Origin: Mytilus galloprovincialis
Taxonomy: Eukaryota; Mollusca; Bivalvia; Mytilida; Mytilidae
Assembly: GCF_965363235.1 (NCBI RefSeq)
Contig: NC_134842.1
Location: forward strand, 37,365,958-37,429,957
Length of the DNA stretch: 64,000 bases
Direction of reading: 5' to 3'
In this document: piece by piece, positions 51,301-60,294 of the stretch
Position numbering within the stretch: the stretch's first letter is position 1
Layout of the letters: every line of letters begins with the position of its first letter
Translations under genes and position numbers: made by a program
The notes under the pieces: generated by a model
Seen by the model: only the letters and a program-made list of their open reading frames with translations
Databases searched by the model: none
What the model was told of the DNA's origin: nothing

Positions 51301-52496
51301 CAAATTTTTTAAACTAGTGACCAACAAAGTTTAAGTGGAAACTGTGGGTTAAATACATCTACTGAGGAATATATATATACTGACATAGATATAGTGTTCC
51401 CAGATATATCCAAGAACTAAGAGAAGACGAAGATGTATGTAACCCCGACTGCCACATGAAAACAATGGCAAAGATGGTGAATAAAAAGGTTATGCCTTAA
51501 AGTAGGTCAGAGATGAGACTACTCCTCCCCTGATCTTTATACAATTATTTTCTATTGTAATTGATATAAAATGCTTTTTTGTGATGACATTCATTTAAAC
51601 ATCTTTAATATGAAATGTAATTTGAATAGAAAAGAAAAATAATGGATTATCCGATGAGCATGATCAGATACTTTGTGCTTATTCATATCTGCAAAACAAT
51701 GATCCTGAAAAACAACTTCTATCAATTAATTACAAGCTATATTACTTACAACTGATTTAAGTAATCTTCCATAAACTCAGGTTTCACAGCATGAACTACA
51801 TAGAAAAGAAATCTCAAAATACTACATGGTTATAAACAAAAGGGGTAAAAAAACATTTTGAGAAGACCCCAAATCACAATGTGTCAAGATTTGCATTGAG
51901 GCTTCTAACAAAAGTGTCATACTTCTGAAAATGCAAAAGATATATGAAAGAATATTTGTGCAAAAGCTTTAAAAACCAAATTATTTTCTAATTAGTATTT
52001 TTACTATTTTATATTTATAAGGGCTGTTTCAAGTAAATAAGCAATTGGTATTTAGCAAGGAAGCTTAAGGCATGGCGGAGCATAAAAGTAATTATAACAT
52101 TTCTTAAGCATTATAAAAACACTTTAGATGTCTTTTTAGTTTTTTTTTGTGTTTGTTGTGTTTCTGTTTCATTGAGGTATATCCCTTCTCTTTTTCAGAA
52201 ATGAATAATTTACAGCAGAGGTTATTTTGAAGCCTTGTGTTCTTATAGTATGAATCATAAATTAAGATGATATTCATTGAAAAAAAACTAATTACATGTA
52301 CTTACACTGTATTTCATACACTGTTTCCTTGGACGAAAGAAGACTAGAATGTGATTCTTTAGTAGGATTTAATGTTCGTACTCTGAGTAAATTTTTGAAG
52401 AATCCTCCATTTTTAGATGTCTGCTGTTCTTCTTGTTGTGGTTGTACTTCAGCAGCATCTTTATTAGAAAGCAGTGTCTGGGATGTGCTTAAAGAT
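34581..52496 (-). CDS. NIPSNAP: NIPSNAP family mitochondrial protein (NIPSNAP1/2-like), nine exons seen
   Basis: Exons are 52496-52306, 51795-51750, 49923-49832, 46716-46646, 45956-45816, 43349-43318, 41001-40907, 35866-35783 and 34645-34581. All have AG/GT borders and compatible phases, giving 271 residues plus a missing first exon. The segments follow human NIPSNAP1 in order as I remember it: [114 protein letters not shown] and the terminal SPLQ. NIPSNAP proteins are mitochondrial, have two dimeric alpha-beta-barrel domains, and in mammals recruit autophagy proteins to damaged mitochondria. The seen N-terminus ([11 protein letters not shown]) looks like part of a targeting sequence. The first exon must end with two bases of a split codon; I could not place it. 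The introns hold a hAT-like element, a minisatellite, MITEs and a LINE. Confidence 0.92.
35783..35866 (-). CDS. NIPSNAP: NIPSNAP exon, 84 bp
   Basis: The acceptor is GCTGTTGTAG and the donor ACAG|GTACTA. It encodes [20 protein letters not shown] and then DECVAYT. Confidence 0.92.
36451..37264 (+). mobile_element. E2 element, complete copy
   Basis: It starts ACCAGGTGCTCCGCAGGGCG then CAGCTTTATACGACCACAGA, and ends with a CAAAAAAAATTTTTG-type palindrome and GATCTTATAAAAAC. It lies in the NIPSNAP intron before the 84-bp exon. Confidence 0.75.
37658..37868. mobile_element. TA-flanked MITE of the CTGTGGATTC family, copy 1
   Basis: The ends are TACTGTGGATTCATAATTAT and ATAAATGAATCCACAATA, with an inner inverted pair CCAATTTTCG / CGAAAATTGG. 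A related copy lies at 50459-50670. Confidence 0.78.
38349..38629. mobile_element. TTAA-flanked MITE (piggyBac-like), copy 2, opposite orientation
   Basis: It is 281 bp with TTAA at each end, and its internal sequence is the reverse complement of the copy at 17316-17596 with scattered differences. It lies in a NIPSNAP intron. Confidence 0.85.
39624..39655. repeat. (TA)n microsatellite
   Basis: About 16 TA units without interruption, in a NIPSNAP intron. Confidence 0.95.
39806..40358. mobile_element. TTAA-flanked MITE candidate, third family, 553 bp
   Basis: The ends are TTAAGGTAGATCATAAGTA and TACCATGTATCTACCTTAA: the first 11 bases match perfectly as an inverted repeat and the next few partly. 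It holds no gene. The TTAAGG start is shared with the other two TTAA families here. Confidence 0.6.
40907..41001 (-). CDS. NIPSNAP: NIPSNAP exon, 95 bp
   Basis: The acceptor is CAATTTAAAG and the donor TGGG|GTAAGT. It encodes [20 protein letters not shown] and then [12 protein letters not shown]. Confidence 0.9.
41751..42157. mobile_element. TTAA-flanked MITE, second family, 407 bp
   Basis: The ends are TTAAGGATGTACTTAGGTTA and CACCTAAGTACATCCTTAA, giving an inverted repeat of about 18 bases including TTAA. It is AT-rich, non-coding, and sits in a NIPSNAP intron. Confidence 0.78.
43318..43349 (-). CDS. NIPSNAP: NIPSNAP micro-exon, 32 bp
   Basis: The acceptor is TGTATTTCAG and the donor TTG|GTAAGT. 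It encodes [10 protein letters not shown] plus two bases of a Trp codon, matching PGTMIEWGNNW. Confidence 0.88.
43996..44862. repeat. 45-bp minisatellite, about 19 copies
   Basis: The array lies at 43996-44862. The unit is AAAAACATAAGGCTCCTAAT / ACATGTAATAAAGAAGACGG / GACAT. Copies differ at only a few sites (CTAAT, CTATT or CTCAC; GACGGGAC or GACAGGAC). As 45 is divisible by three, long open frames appear on both strands, but they are a by-product. It lies in the NIPSNAP intron between the 141-bp and 32-bp exons. Confidence 0.9.
43996..44862. repeat. 45-bp minisatellite array (ordered coordinates)
   Basis: This is the same array as the preceding entry, given with start before end. Several substitutions recur in more than one unit (for example GACAGGAC near 44391, 44436, 44571 and 44706), which suggests spread by local duplication. 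Confidence 0.9.
45268..45813 (-). mobile_element. 5'-truncated non-LTR retrotransposon (LINE, CR1/L2-like) 3' end
   Basis: The minus-strand frame 45813-45526 (95 codons) reads [36 protein letters not shown] and [10 protein letters not shown]. This is the C-terminal region seen in CR1/L2/Jockey-type reverse transcriptase proteins. About 230 bases of 3' UTR follow, with AATAAAG, then a (TTG)n tail at 45299-45268. The 5' end of the LINE lies within a few bases of the NIPSNAP splice donor at 45815. Confidence 0.75.
45816..45956 (-). CDS. NIPSNAP: NIPSNAP exon, 141 bp
   Basis: The acceptor is CTTTTTTTCAG and the donor AAG|GTATGA. It encodes [40 protein letters not shown] and MRSYTLK, the most conserved block of the family. 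A LINE 3' end abuts the donor site. Confidence 0.93.
46646..46716 (-). CDS. NIPSNAP: NIPSNAP exon, 71 bp
   Basis: The acceptor is TATATTTCAG and the donor CAG|GTTAGT. It encodes [20 protein letters not shown] and then RTDQ, the conserved HLW..GGYP block. A hAT-like element begins 136 bases upstream of it. Confidence 0.9.
46845..46852. repeat. Target-site duplication, left, of the hAT-like element
   Basis: GATGACAC, identical to the copy at 49019-49026. Confidence 0.8.
46853..49018. mobile_element. Non-autonomous hAT-like DNA transposon, 2166 bp
   Basis: Terminal inverted repeats are AGGGCTTTCCATTGAAG and TTCAATGGAAAGCCCT. Perfect 8-bp target duplications GATGACAC flank it at 46845-46852 and 49019-49026. 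An 8-bp duplication with ends close to CAGGG is typical of hAT elements. No transposase frame is seen. An E3 element (47755-48797) has inserted inside. GC-rich segments next to both ends (GCCGGTAGCCGGCGG; GGCTTCGCCGAACGC) stand out from the AT-rich surroundings. The element lies in a NIPSNAP intron. Confidence 0.8.
47755..48797 (+). mobile_element. E3 element nested inside the hAT-like transposon
   Basis: It starts AAACAAGAATGTGTCCACAG and GATGCCCCACTC. It ends with a long ACGGACGAACGG run, the CTACTATCGTAG hairpin and GTGGGGCATAAAAA. Inside, TTGCACTATCATTTTCTATG recurs four times, spaced about 170-190 bases, the longer spacing due to a duplicated GCCAAAAACTTTAACCTGAA. Confidence 0.85.
49019..49026. 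repeat. Target-site duplication, right, of the hAT-like element
   Basis: GATGACAC, identical to the copy at 46845-46852. Confidence 0.8.
49114..49275. mobile_element. Fold-back MITE, about 160 bp
   Basis: Arms TATTGAATGCTTTTTTTTGT and TACAAAAAAGAGCATTCAAT pair over about 65 bases (also GTAAAAGCGTTGACCG / CGGTCAACGCTTTTAC), with a GAAGCGCTTCCGCGCTTC centre. It lies between the hAT-like element and a NIPSNAP exon. Confidence 0.75.
49640..49830 (-). repeat. SINE-like mussel repeat fragment next to a NIPSNAP exon
   Basis: TGTGGTATGATTGCCTATGA and AACAATTCAAAAGAGAAAAC match the reverse complement of the 60295 family. It ends at the donor site of the 92-bp exon. Confidence 0.55.
49832..49923 (-). 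CDS. NIPSNAP: NIPSNAP exon, 92 bp
   Basis: The acceptor is TTTATTTCAG and the donor AA|GTACGT. It encodes [20 protein letters not shown] and then [11 protein letters not shown]. Confidence 0.85.
50459..50670. mobile_element. TA-flanked MITE of the CTGTGGATTC family, copy 2
   Basis: The ends are TACTGTGGATTCCTTTATTT and AAACTAAGAATCCACAGTA. It has the same inner pairing (TTTTCGTGGG ... AACGAAAATTGG) and nearly the same length as the copy at 37658. Confidence 0.78.
51750..51795 (-). CDS. NIPSNAP: NIPSNAP micro-exon, 46 bp
   Basis: The acceptor is TCTATGTAG and the donor CAGTT|GTAAGT. It encodes [15 protein letters not shown], aligned to FHNVKPECLDAYNSL of human NIPSNAP1. Confidence 0.88.
52306..52496 (-). 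CDS. NIPSNAP: NIPSNAP exon (first one seen; targeting region and N-terminal domain start)
   Basis: The acceptor is TTATTTTTAG and the donor CAGT|GTAAGT. It encodes [19 protein letters not shown], a Gln/Glu-rich linker, [20 protein letters not shown] and YEIQ. It begins in phase 2, so an upstream exon with the start codon is required. Confidence 0.88.
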
Positions 52497-53713
52497 CTAA
52501 AAATAAGAAATTTCACAAATTAATACAATTTCAAGGTCAAATGGCAAAATAAAATAGCTACTACATGTATATAACTAAATTGAAAACCAAATACTCTTGC
52601 AAATCACTAAAAAAGAATATACAATATCTTGCTTGCACTATCACATATTAAGTGAACCTTGAAATGTTGATCAAAACCTTTATTTCCCATTTCAATATTC
52701 AGTTAACCCTTTAAATTGGTCAAAACCCTTATTTTGCTTAAAGGGAAAATTCGCAAATTATTTTTTTTCATATTTTCAAAATATTAAAGGATTATTCGTA
52801 TAGATGAGTGAGTTAATCGATTTTTAAATCAGACTAACAATTCTCGAAACAAATCGCCATCTTGACCCGATTTCGATACTATGAACCATGTGACATCTCA
52901 TTACAAAAAAGTTCTAGTTCATGGCATGACATGTCCGTTAATTAATCAGTGTAAAAATGACTTCTCAAGATTATGGATATTCTGAGTAATGGAAAAAAGC
53001 CTACATTGTTTCCCCGATCCAGTGAAAAAGAAAGAATTGTGCCAGACTTGGATCTACAACCTAAACTTACAAGAAGCAAGCTTTACAAGTACCAAGAACA
53101 AGGTTGTGTGTGAGGACCATTTTGAAACATCTTGTTTCGAAGGAAATATGATGGTAATTATAACTTTTTTCTTGGTACATGTAGTTATATCTAAAGTTAT
53201 TGTATAGATAGTTATTGCTTCTCTGTTGTAATTTTATCTCTGGTAGAGATTTACAACCATGCCTTATTTATTTGTATAGCTTTTTTGCCGGTTCATGTTC
53301 AAGTGGATTAGTATAGAATAATTCCGACTTAGATTATTAAAATAAGAAGTATGAAAAGCAGACAATTTCATAAAATCAAGTATTGCTAAGATTGATTAGA
53401 ATATTTAAAAATTCTTTATGAAATGGTAAACAAAATTTTAATCTCATGTTACAACAAATTACCCTTAACCAGAATTTAACCTGATCTTAATTCATAGTAA
53501 AATACAGCTAAAGAAAGTACACAAAATTTTATTTTGAATACTGTCTTTTTGGGCATGACAACCTTCTGTTCAAATTTCATAAAATTCTGAAAATTTTGAA
53601 ACAGAATTTAACCACACCCTATGTTAAACATTGAAAAACTGATACTGATCATTCTGATTGAATCTAGGATCTTGCTTTTGCAACATATATATATATAATG
53701 TGCCTTGTAAATG
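52497..53713. other. Upstream of the first seen NIPSNAP exon; holds the THAP remnant
   Basis: Apart from the THAP remnant I see no coding signal. The NIPSNAP start exon was not recognised here or farther right. Confidence 0.4.
52929..53151 (+). pseudogene. Degraded THAP-domain first exon
   Basis: The frame from 52989 reads LHCFPDPVKKKELCQTWIYN, then VVCEDHFETSCF: the Pro, Trp, C-x2-H and Phe positions of a C2CH THAP zinc finger, which binds DNA. A donor ATG|GTAATT follows at 53151, where THAP first exons often end. The N-terminal Cys pair is not in this frame. Just upstream, in another frame, ATG at 52956 reads MTSQDYGYSE, resembling a THAP N-terminus but with a Tyr where Cys is expected, and it stops. 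So the exon looks decayed. THAP domains occur in host transcription factors and in P-element-type DNA transposons; which source applies here is not visible. It lies antisense to and upstream of the first seen NIPSNAP exon. Confidence 0.55.
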
Positions 53714-54187
53714 AGAACCAGATGCTCCTAGCAGGGTGCAGCTTTATACGACCGCAGAGGTTGAACCCTGAATGCTGGGACTAGTATGGAAACAACATTC
53801 AAGCTGGATACAGCTCTGAATTTGGATTGTGATTAAATAGTTGACACAGCATAGGTTTCTGACACAGAAGGAATGTGGTCTAATGAAATTAAAAAGTTTT
53901 ATTTGCTTTTGAGCAATTCACTATGCTCTTGAATATTAATCCTCTAAAAAAAAAAGCATTTGAAGAAATTTTCTTTTTAATTTCTGAAATCTGAAATGAG
54001 AAAAATTAAATCCCCCCTTATTTTTTCACCCCCCCCCCCCTTTTCCCTTATTCCAAAATGATCTCAATTCAATTTCTAATGGCGTTTGCAACAATAACTA
54101 CTCATTTAATTACATCATAACATATTAAAATATAAAATGTCATACAGTCATGGTTAAAATTAATATTAATTAATAGTAACTTCTAAA
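53714..54187 (+). mobile_element. E2 element, 5' part only
   Basis: It starts ACCAGATGCTCCTAGCAGGG then GCAGCTTTATACGACCGCAG. It loses the E2 3' end and runs directly into the start of E1 at 54188. Confidence 0.65.
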
Positions 54188-56162
54188 AACAAGAGGCTCT
54201 CAAGAGCCTGAATCGCTCACCTGAATTTTTTTGGTTTAATCTCATATCAATGATTATTTTGGCTTTTCAATTTATTTAAATGTTCTTTGAATCGTCCTAT
54301 TTTCTTCAAAAGCAAAAAAAAAATCATTTTCTCCTATGTTCTATTTTAGCCATAGGAGCTATGTTTCTTGACATACAAGGAAATGAAATATAAAATTTAC
54401 ACTAGATACTCTGAAACTCTAAAACTCATTTAGCCTAAGTTTGGCTGAAATTGATACAGCAGTTTCAAAGGAGAAGATTTTTTAAAGTAAGTCAACATGA
54501 TGAACAAATTGTGAAAAAAAGTCTTTAAAGGGCAATAACTCCTTAAGAGGTCAATTGACAATTTTGGTCAAATTGACTTATTTGTAGATCTTACTTTGCT
54601 TAACATTTTTGCTATTAACAGTTTATCTGTATCTATAATAATATTCAAGATAATGACCAAAAACTGCAAAATTTCCTTAAAATTACCAATTAAGTGGCAG
54701 CAACCCAACAATGGTTTGTTTGATTCATCTTAAAATTTCAGGGCTGATAGATCTTGACCTAATGAACTTTTTAACCCCTGTCAGATTTGCTCTAAATGCT
54801 TTCGTTTTTGAGATATAAGCCAAAAACTGCATTTGACCCCTATGTTCTATTTTAAGTAACGGTGGCCATGTTTTTTGACGGATCAAAAATCGAAGCACAC
54901 ACTTTGTGCAGGATAATCTAAGGAACAATCATGCTAAGTTTCATCCAAATCCATTCAGCAGTTTCAGAGGAGAAGATTTTTTAAAGTTAGCAAATATGAT
55001 GAACAAATTGTGAAAAATTGTCATTAAAGGACAATAACCCCTTAAGGGGTCAATTGACAATTTTGGTCATATTAACTTATTTGTAGATCTTACTTTGCTG
55101 ATCATTTTTGCTGTTTACAGTTTATCTTTATCTATAATAATATTCAAGATAATGACCAACCAGGTGCTCCGCAGGGCGCAGCTTTATACGACCGCAGAGG
55201 TCGAACCCTGAACAGTTGGGGCAAGTATGGACAAAACATTCAAGCATGATACAGCTCTGAATTTGGATTGTGATCAAATTTTTGACATTACATGGTTTTT
55301 TTTTACACAAAACAAATGCCAAGATTTTACAAATCAATTAAAGATTTCTTCTTCAAACTTTTTAAATCTAAAATTAAATAGTTGACACAGCATAGGTTTC
55401 TGACACAGAATGAATGTGGTCTAATGAACTTAAAAGGTTTTTTTTGCCTTTGAGCAAATCACTATGCTGTTGAATATTAATCCTCTCAAAAAAATGTTTG
55501 AAGAAATTTTCTTTTTATTTATGAAATCTGAAATGAGAAAAATTTACCCCCCCCCTTTTTTTTCACATCCCCGTTTCCCTTTTTCAAAACTGATATCAAT
55601 TCAAATTTCTAATGGAGTTTGCAACAATAACTACTCATTTAAATACATCATAAAATATTAAGATGTAAAAAAACTGCTTGTTATCACTGAATGGTAAAGA
55701 TTATTTAAATTTATCAGTTGGTAGTAAAAAGTGTATATACATTGTATATTGTATATAACAAAGATTTAAGTTGATTCTGGACAAAGAAAGATAACTCCAA
55801 ATAAAAAAAATTCTTGCTATTGCACAAATAGGATATTTCTTGCTTACTATTCTGGACAAAGAAAGATAACTCTAATTAAAAAAAAATTTGCTATTTCACA
55901 ATATTGTGCAATTAAATATTTCTTGCCATTGCACAATACTGTGCAATTGAAAAGACTTGCTATTGCACAATACTTAATATAATAATTTTAGATCCTGATT
56001 TGGACCAACTTGAAAACTGGGCCCATAATCAAAAATCTAAGTACATGTTTAGATTCAGCATATCAAAGAGGCCCAAGAATTCAATTTTTGTTAAAATCAA
56101 ACTTAGTTTAATTTTGGACCCTTTGGACTTTAATGTAGAATTTGAAATTTGAAAACAGGACC

Positions 56163-56798
56163 AACAAGAATGTGTCCAAAGTACACGGATGCCCCACTCA
56201 CACTATCATTTTCCATGTTCAATGGAGCATGAAATTGGATAAAAAATATAATTAGGCATTAAAATTAGAAAGATAATATCATAGGGAACATGTGTACTAA
56301 GTTTCAAGTTGATTGGACTTCAACTTCATCAAAAACTACCTTGACCAAAAACTTTAACCTGAAACATGCACTTTCATTTTCTATGTTCAGTGGACCGTGA
56401 AATTGGGGTCAAAAGTTTAATTTGGCTTTAAAATTAGAAAGATCATATTATAAGGAACATGTGTACTAAGTTTCAAGTTGATTGGACTTCAACTTCATCA
56501 AAAACTACCTTGACCAAAAACTTTAACCTGAAAAACTTTAACCTGAAACATGCACTTTCATTTTCTATGTTCAGTGGACCGTGAAATTGGGGTCAAAAGT
56601 TTAATTTGGCTTTAAAATTAGAAAGATCATATCATAGGGAACATGTGTACCAAGTTTGAAGTCGATTGGACTTCAACTTCATCAAAAACTACCTCGACCA
56701 AAAACTTTAACCTGAAGCGGGACAGACGGACGAACGAACGGACGAACGAACGGACGCACAGACCAGAAAACATAATGCCCCTATGTGGGGCATAAAAA
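56163..56798 (+). mobile_element. E3 element nested in E2
   Basis: It starts ACAAGAATGTGTCCAAAGTA then GATGCCCCACTC, and ends GACGAACGAACGGACG ... TATGTGGGGCATAAAAA. It has about three internal units with ACTTTAACCTGAAACATGC. Confidence 0.82.
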
Positions 56799-57796
56799 TG
56801 AAGAATCTACATACACAGTTAGATTTGGCATATCAAAGAACCCCAAGGATTCAATTTTTGATGAAATCAAACAAAGTTTAATTTTGGACCCTTTGGACCT
56901 TAATGTAGACCAATTTGAAAACTGGACCAAAAAAACTTCAATAATCAAGAATCTAAGTACATTTTTAGATTCAACATATCAAAGAACCCAACCGATTCAT
57001 TTTTTGTCAAAATCAAACTAAGTTTAATTTTGGACCCTTTGGACCTTAATGTAGACCAATTTGAAAACGGGACCAAAAGTTGAGAATCTACATATACAGT
57101 TAGATTCGGCATATCAAAGAACCCCAATTATTCAATTTTGATGAAATCAAACAAAGTTTAATTTTGGACCCTTTGGGCCCCTTTTTCCTAAACTGTTGGG
57201 ACCAAAACTCCCAAAATCAATACCAACCTTCCTTTTATGGTCTTAAGCCTTGTGTTTAAATTTCATAGATTTGTATTTACTTATACTAACATTATAGTGC
57301 GAAAACCAAGAAAAATGCTTATTTGGGTCCCTTTTTGGCCCCTAATTCCTAATCTGTTGGGTCCTAAACTCCCAAAATAAATACCAACCTTCCTTTTGTG
57401 GTCATAAACATTGTGTTTAAATTTCATAGATTTCCATTTACTTAACCTAAGGTTATTGTGCAAAAACCAAGAAAAATGCTTATTTGGGCCCTTTATTGGC
57501 CCCTTATTCCTAAACTATTGAAACCAAAACTCCCAAAATCAATCCCAATCTTTCTTTTGTGGTCATAAACCTTGTGTCAAAATTTCATAGATTTCTATTA
57601 ACTTAAACTAAAGTTATGGTGCGAAAACCAAGAAAATGCTTATTTGGGCCCTTTTTGGCCCCTTATTCCTAAAATGTTGGGACCAAAACTCCCAAAATCA
57701 ATACCAACCTTCCTTTTATGGTCATAAACCTTGTGTTAAAATTTCATAGATTTCTATTCACTTTTACTAAAGTTAGAGTGCGAAAACTAAAAGTAT

Positions 57797-57806
57797 TCGG
57801 ACGACG

Positions 57807-57840
<34 letters not shown>
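57797..57840. repeat. (GAC)n microsatellite at the 3' end of the nested E2
   Basis: A near-perfect run of GAC triplets just before the E2 3' terminus. Confidence 0.9.
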
Positions 57841-57841
<1 letters not shown>

Positions 57842-58308
57842 AGACGCCAACGTGATAGCAATATACGACGAAAATTTTTTCAAAATTTGCGGTCGTATAA
57901 AAACTGCAAAATTTCCTTAAAATTACCAATTAAGTGGCAGCAACCCAACAATGGTTTGTTTGATTCATCTGAAAATTTCAGGGCTGATAGATCTTGACCT
58001 AATGAACATTTTTACCCCCATGTCAGATTTGCTCTAAATGCTTTCGTTTTTGAGATATAAGCCAAAAACTGCATTTGACCCCTATGTTCTATTTTAAGTT
58101 ACGGCGGCCATGTTTTTTGACGGTTCAAAAATCGAAGCACACACTTTGTGCAGGATACTCTAAGGAACAATCATGCTAAGTTTCATTCAAATCCATTCAG
58201 TAGTTTCAGAGGAGAAGATGTTTGAAAAATTGTTAACGACGACGACGACGGACGCCAAGTGATGAGAAAAGCTCACATGGCCTTTTAGGCCAGGTGAGCT
58301 AAAAATGG

Positions 58309-58625
58309 GGAATGTGTCCAAAGGATACAGATGATGCCCACGCTAGCATATAACGTTATGAAGGGACATAACTGAAGAACTGTAAAAGTGAAGCTGCCAA
58401 AAATTAAGAGGTAATAAGCATTATATACAAATGTACACATTTCATTAAATTTAGTTGAGACAAGCTTAAGATGAGAGAACAGAAACTAAAAAATTCTTCA
58501 ATTTTTCCGTTTATAAAGGGGCATAACCCTAGAATGGTAATCAAAGTGCTTGTCATCACTGAATGGTAAAGACTGCTTTAATTCATCAGCTGGTAGTCAA
58601 GTGAATATTGCATTGTATATTGAAA
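58309..58625 (+). mobile_element. E5 element, 5' part
   Basis: It starts GAATGTGTCCAAAGGATACA then GATGATGCCCACGCTAGC, sharing its first ten bases with E3. The rest matches the reverse complement of 20860-21290. Its continuation appears at 59250-59346 after the intervening MITE. Confidence 0.6.
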
Positions 58626-58782
58626 GAAAAGAGGTTCACCAAAGGGAAAAGAGAATAATACTAGACCAATAGTGCTAGAAATAGAAACAATGAGTAACTA
58701 AACTATTAAACACTGCAATAAAATTAATAATCAACAATATCATATTTTAATATATCAATCAAATATAACTCTGCCACATATA

Positions 58783-59245
58783 GGTGTAATACCACCAAAT
58801 CATGGTACGTCACATCCGGTTGCATACGAAAGTAGGCCTAAAAAAATATTCCCTTGAATTTGACAGTTGTAGAAAATTAACCCTGCATTTCAATGCACTT
58901 AAATTTTTCAGAGTCGTAAATATGTATGTTGGATGTCTGAAAGCATCATTCTTTTTTTATTTGATGGTCTTATAAAATATTTTGGAACGTTAAGGTTACA
59001 TAGTTACCAAAGCAGGTAACCAGTAAATAACAGTGTAAAAATTGGGTTGTTTACTTCCGGCGGTGGTTACTTTCTTATATGCAATGAAATGTAGTGTGAA
59101 ATTTTCACTGTATCACCGGAAAGGATTGAACTTTACACATGCAAAGTATTTCTTTGGTTGAAATAAAGGTAAATACTGTACAATTTTTTTGAAAGTGCCA
59201 ATTTAACAAAGACTAATAGGGACAAATCAATGGTGGTATTACACC
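58783..59245. mobile_element. TA-flanked MITE, 463 bp, GGTGTAATACCACCA ends
   Basis: Perfect 15-base inverted repeats GGTGTAATACCACCA / TGGTGGTATTACACC, with TA on both outer sides (58781-58782, 59246-59247). It has inserted into, or next to, an E5 copy whose pieces flank it (58309-58625 and 59250-59346). Confidence 0.75.
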
Positions 59246-59249
59246 TAGG

Positions 59250-59346
59250 CCTATATACAAAATGTAGCATTGATTTAAGTTGATTCAACTACTTTTCTGG
59301 ACAAAGAAAGATAACTCCAATTTTCAAAGATTTCATAAAGCATTGG
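59250..59346 (+). mobile_element. E5 element, continuation after the MITE
   Basis: TTGATTTAAGTTGATTCAAC and GGACAAAGAAAGATAACTCC match, in reverse complement, the segment near 20890-20965 that follows the 58309-58625 part in the uninterrupted copy. Confidence 0.5.
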
Positions 59347-60294
59347 TTTAACAGGTCGAGAACTCTAGATTTTCTGACGTCAGAATATATTTGCATAGTA
59401 ATTTCCAAAACACAAGGCCAATGTGGCCTTGAAAAACTGACCAATCGACTCAATGAACTACAATGCATTGTGGGCTACTACGAGTAAACTACTACTTAAA
59501 ACACGTGGAATTAGTGGGAAAACAGTCAATTAATATATTGTCTGGGACTCTCATTACCAAAGTTTTTATTCTGCAAATATATTTAATGTAAAATATATAA
59601 CGTAATCTTCAATTTGCATGCTCAGATTAAAAAAATATTGTTTATTGGCTTCACGATTCGACTTTCTTTTTCGCTTTGCAAAAGTAGTTGAACCGGTTTT
59701 GTGCATCGTTATAAATTGAACCTGCATTAATTTCACGACATGACACAGTGAAATATCCAATGAAGTGACCACTGTCCAGTAAGAAAATCATTTGAGCTCT
59801 TTTAAACCTGTATAATGTCATTGCAAAATCATTTCCGCCTAGAAAAACACGAAACTTTCATTGAAACACTTCTTTCTGTACTGAATGTGTATTTTTTTTT
59901 TATCAGGACCTGAACTAATAGTAAGAACATCAAAATATTCAGTATGCTAAAAAGAAGTGTTATGAAAGCGGCAGGGGCGGGTCCAGCCATTTTAAAAAGG
60001 GAGGTCCTAACCCTGGACAAAAGGGGTGGGGTTCCAACTACATGTCCCCATCCAAATGCACTGATCATCCGAAAAAGGGTGTCCATCCCCCGGATTCCCA
60101 GCCCCCCCGGATCCGCCACTGAGCGGGTACGGTATATAGCTCAATACATTTTTTATAGTTTAAATTCATCCATCGATAATATCCGTTTGTTGCTAATTTT
60201 ATCACAAAATATACCTCATTTTTAAACAAAAAACGGCCCAATTAGATATATAAAAGGACAAGAAATCTATCCCATAAAAAAAAAATATATTGTA

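Larger units (their letters stand above)
55159..57903 (+). mobile_element. E2 element, full length, nested in E1
   Basis: It starts ACCAGGTGCTCCGCAGGGCG and ends TTTGCGGTCGTATAAA after a (GAC)n run. The inner inverted repeat TTTATACGACCGCA / TGCGGTCGTATAAA is clear. It contains repeated segments of about 130-180 bases (TTTGGACCCTTTGGACC; ACCAACCTTCCTTTTATGG) and an E3 insertion at 56163-56798. Confidence 0.82.
54188..58305 (+). mobile_element. E1 element interrupted by a nested E2 (itself hosting E3)
   Basis: It has the E1 start (AACAAGAGGCTCTCAAGAGC) and E1 end (GGCCTTTTAGGCCAGGTGAG). The sequence breaks off at 55158 in ...AATGACCA and resumes at about 57904 with AACTGCAAAATTTCC. The uninterrupted version is seen at about 54652-54675. 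Confidence 0.85.

Noticed and set aside
59560-59960. Candidate first exon for NIPSNAP on the minus strand (ATGACATTATACAG then GTTTAA)
   Set aside because: The phase would fit, but the donor is weak, the encoded part is only four residues, and many such matches occur by chance.
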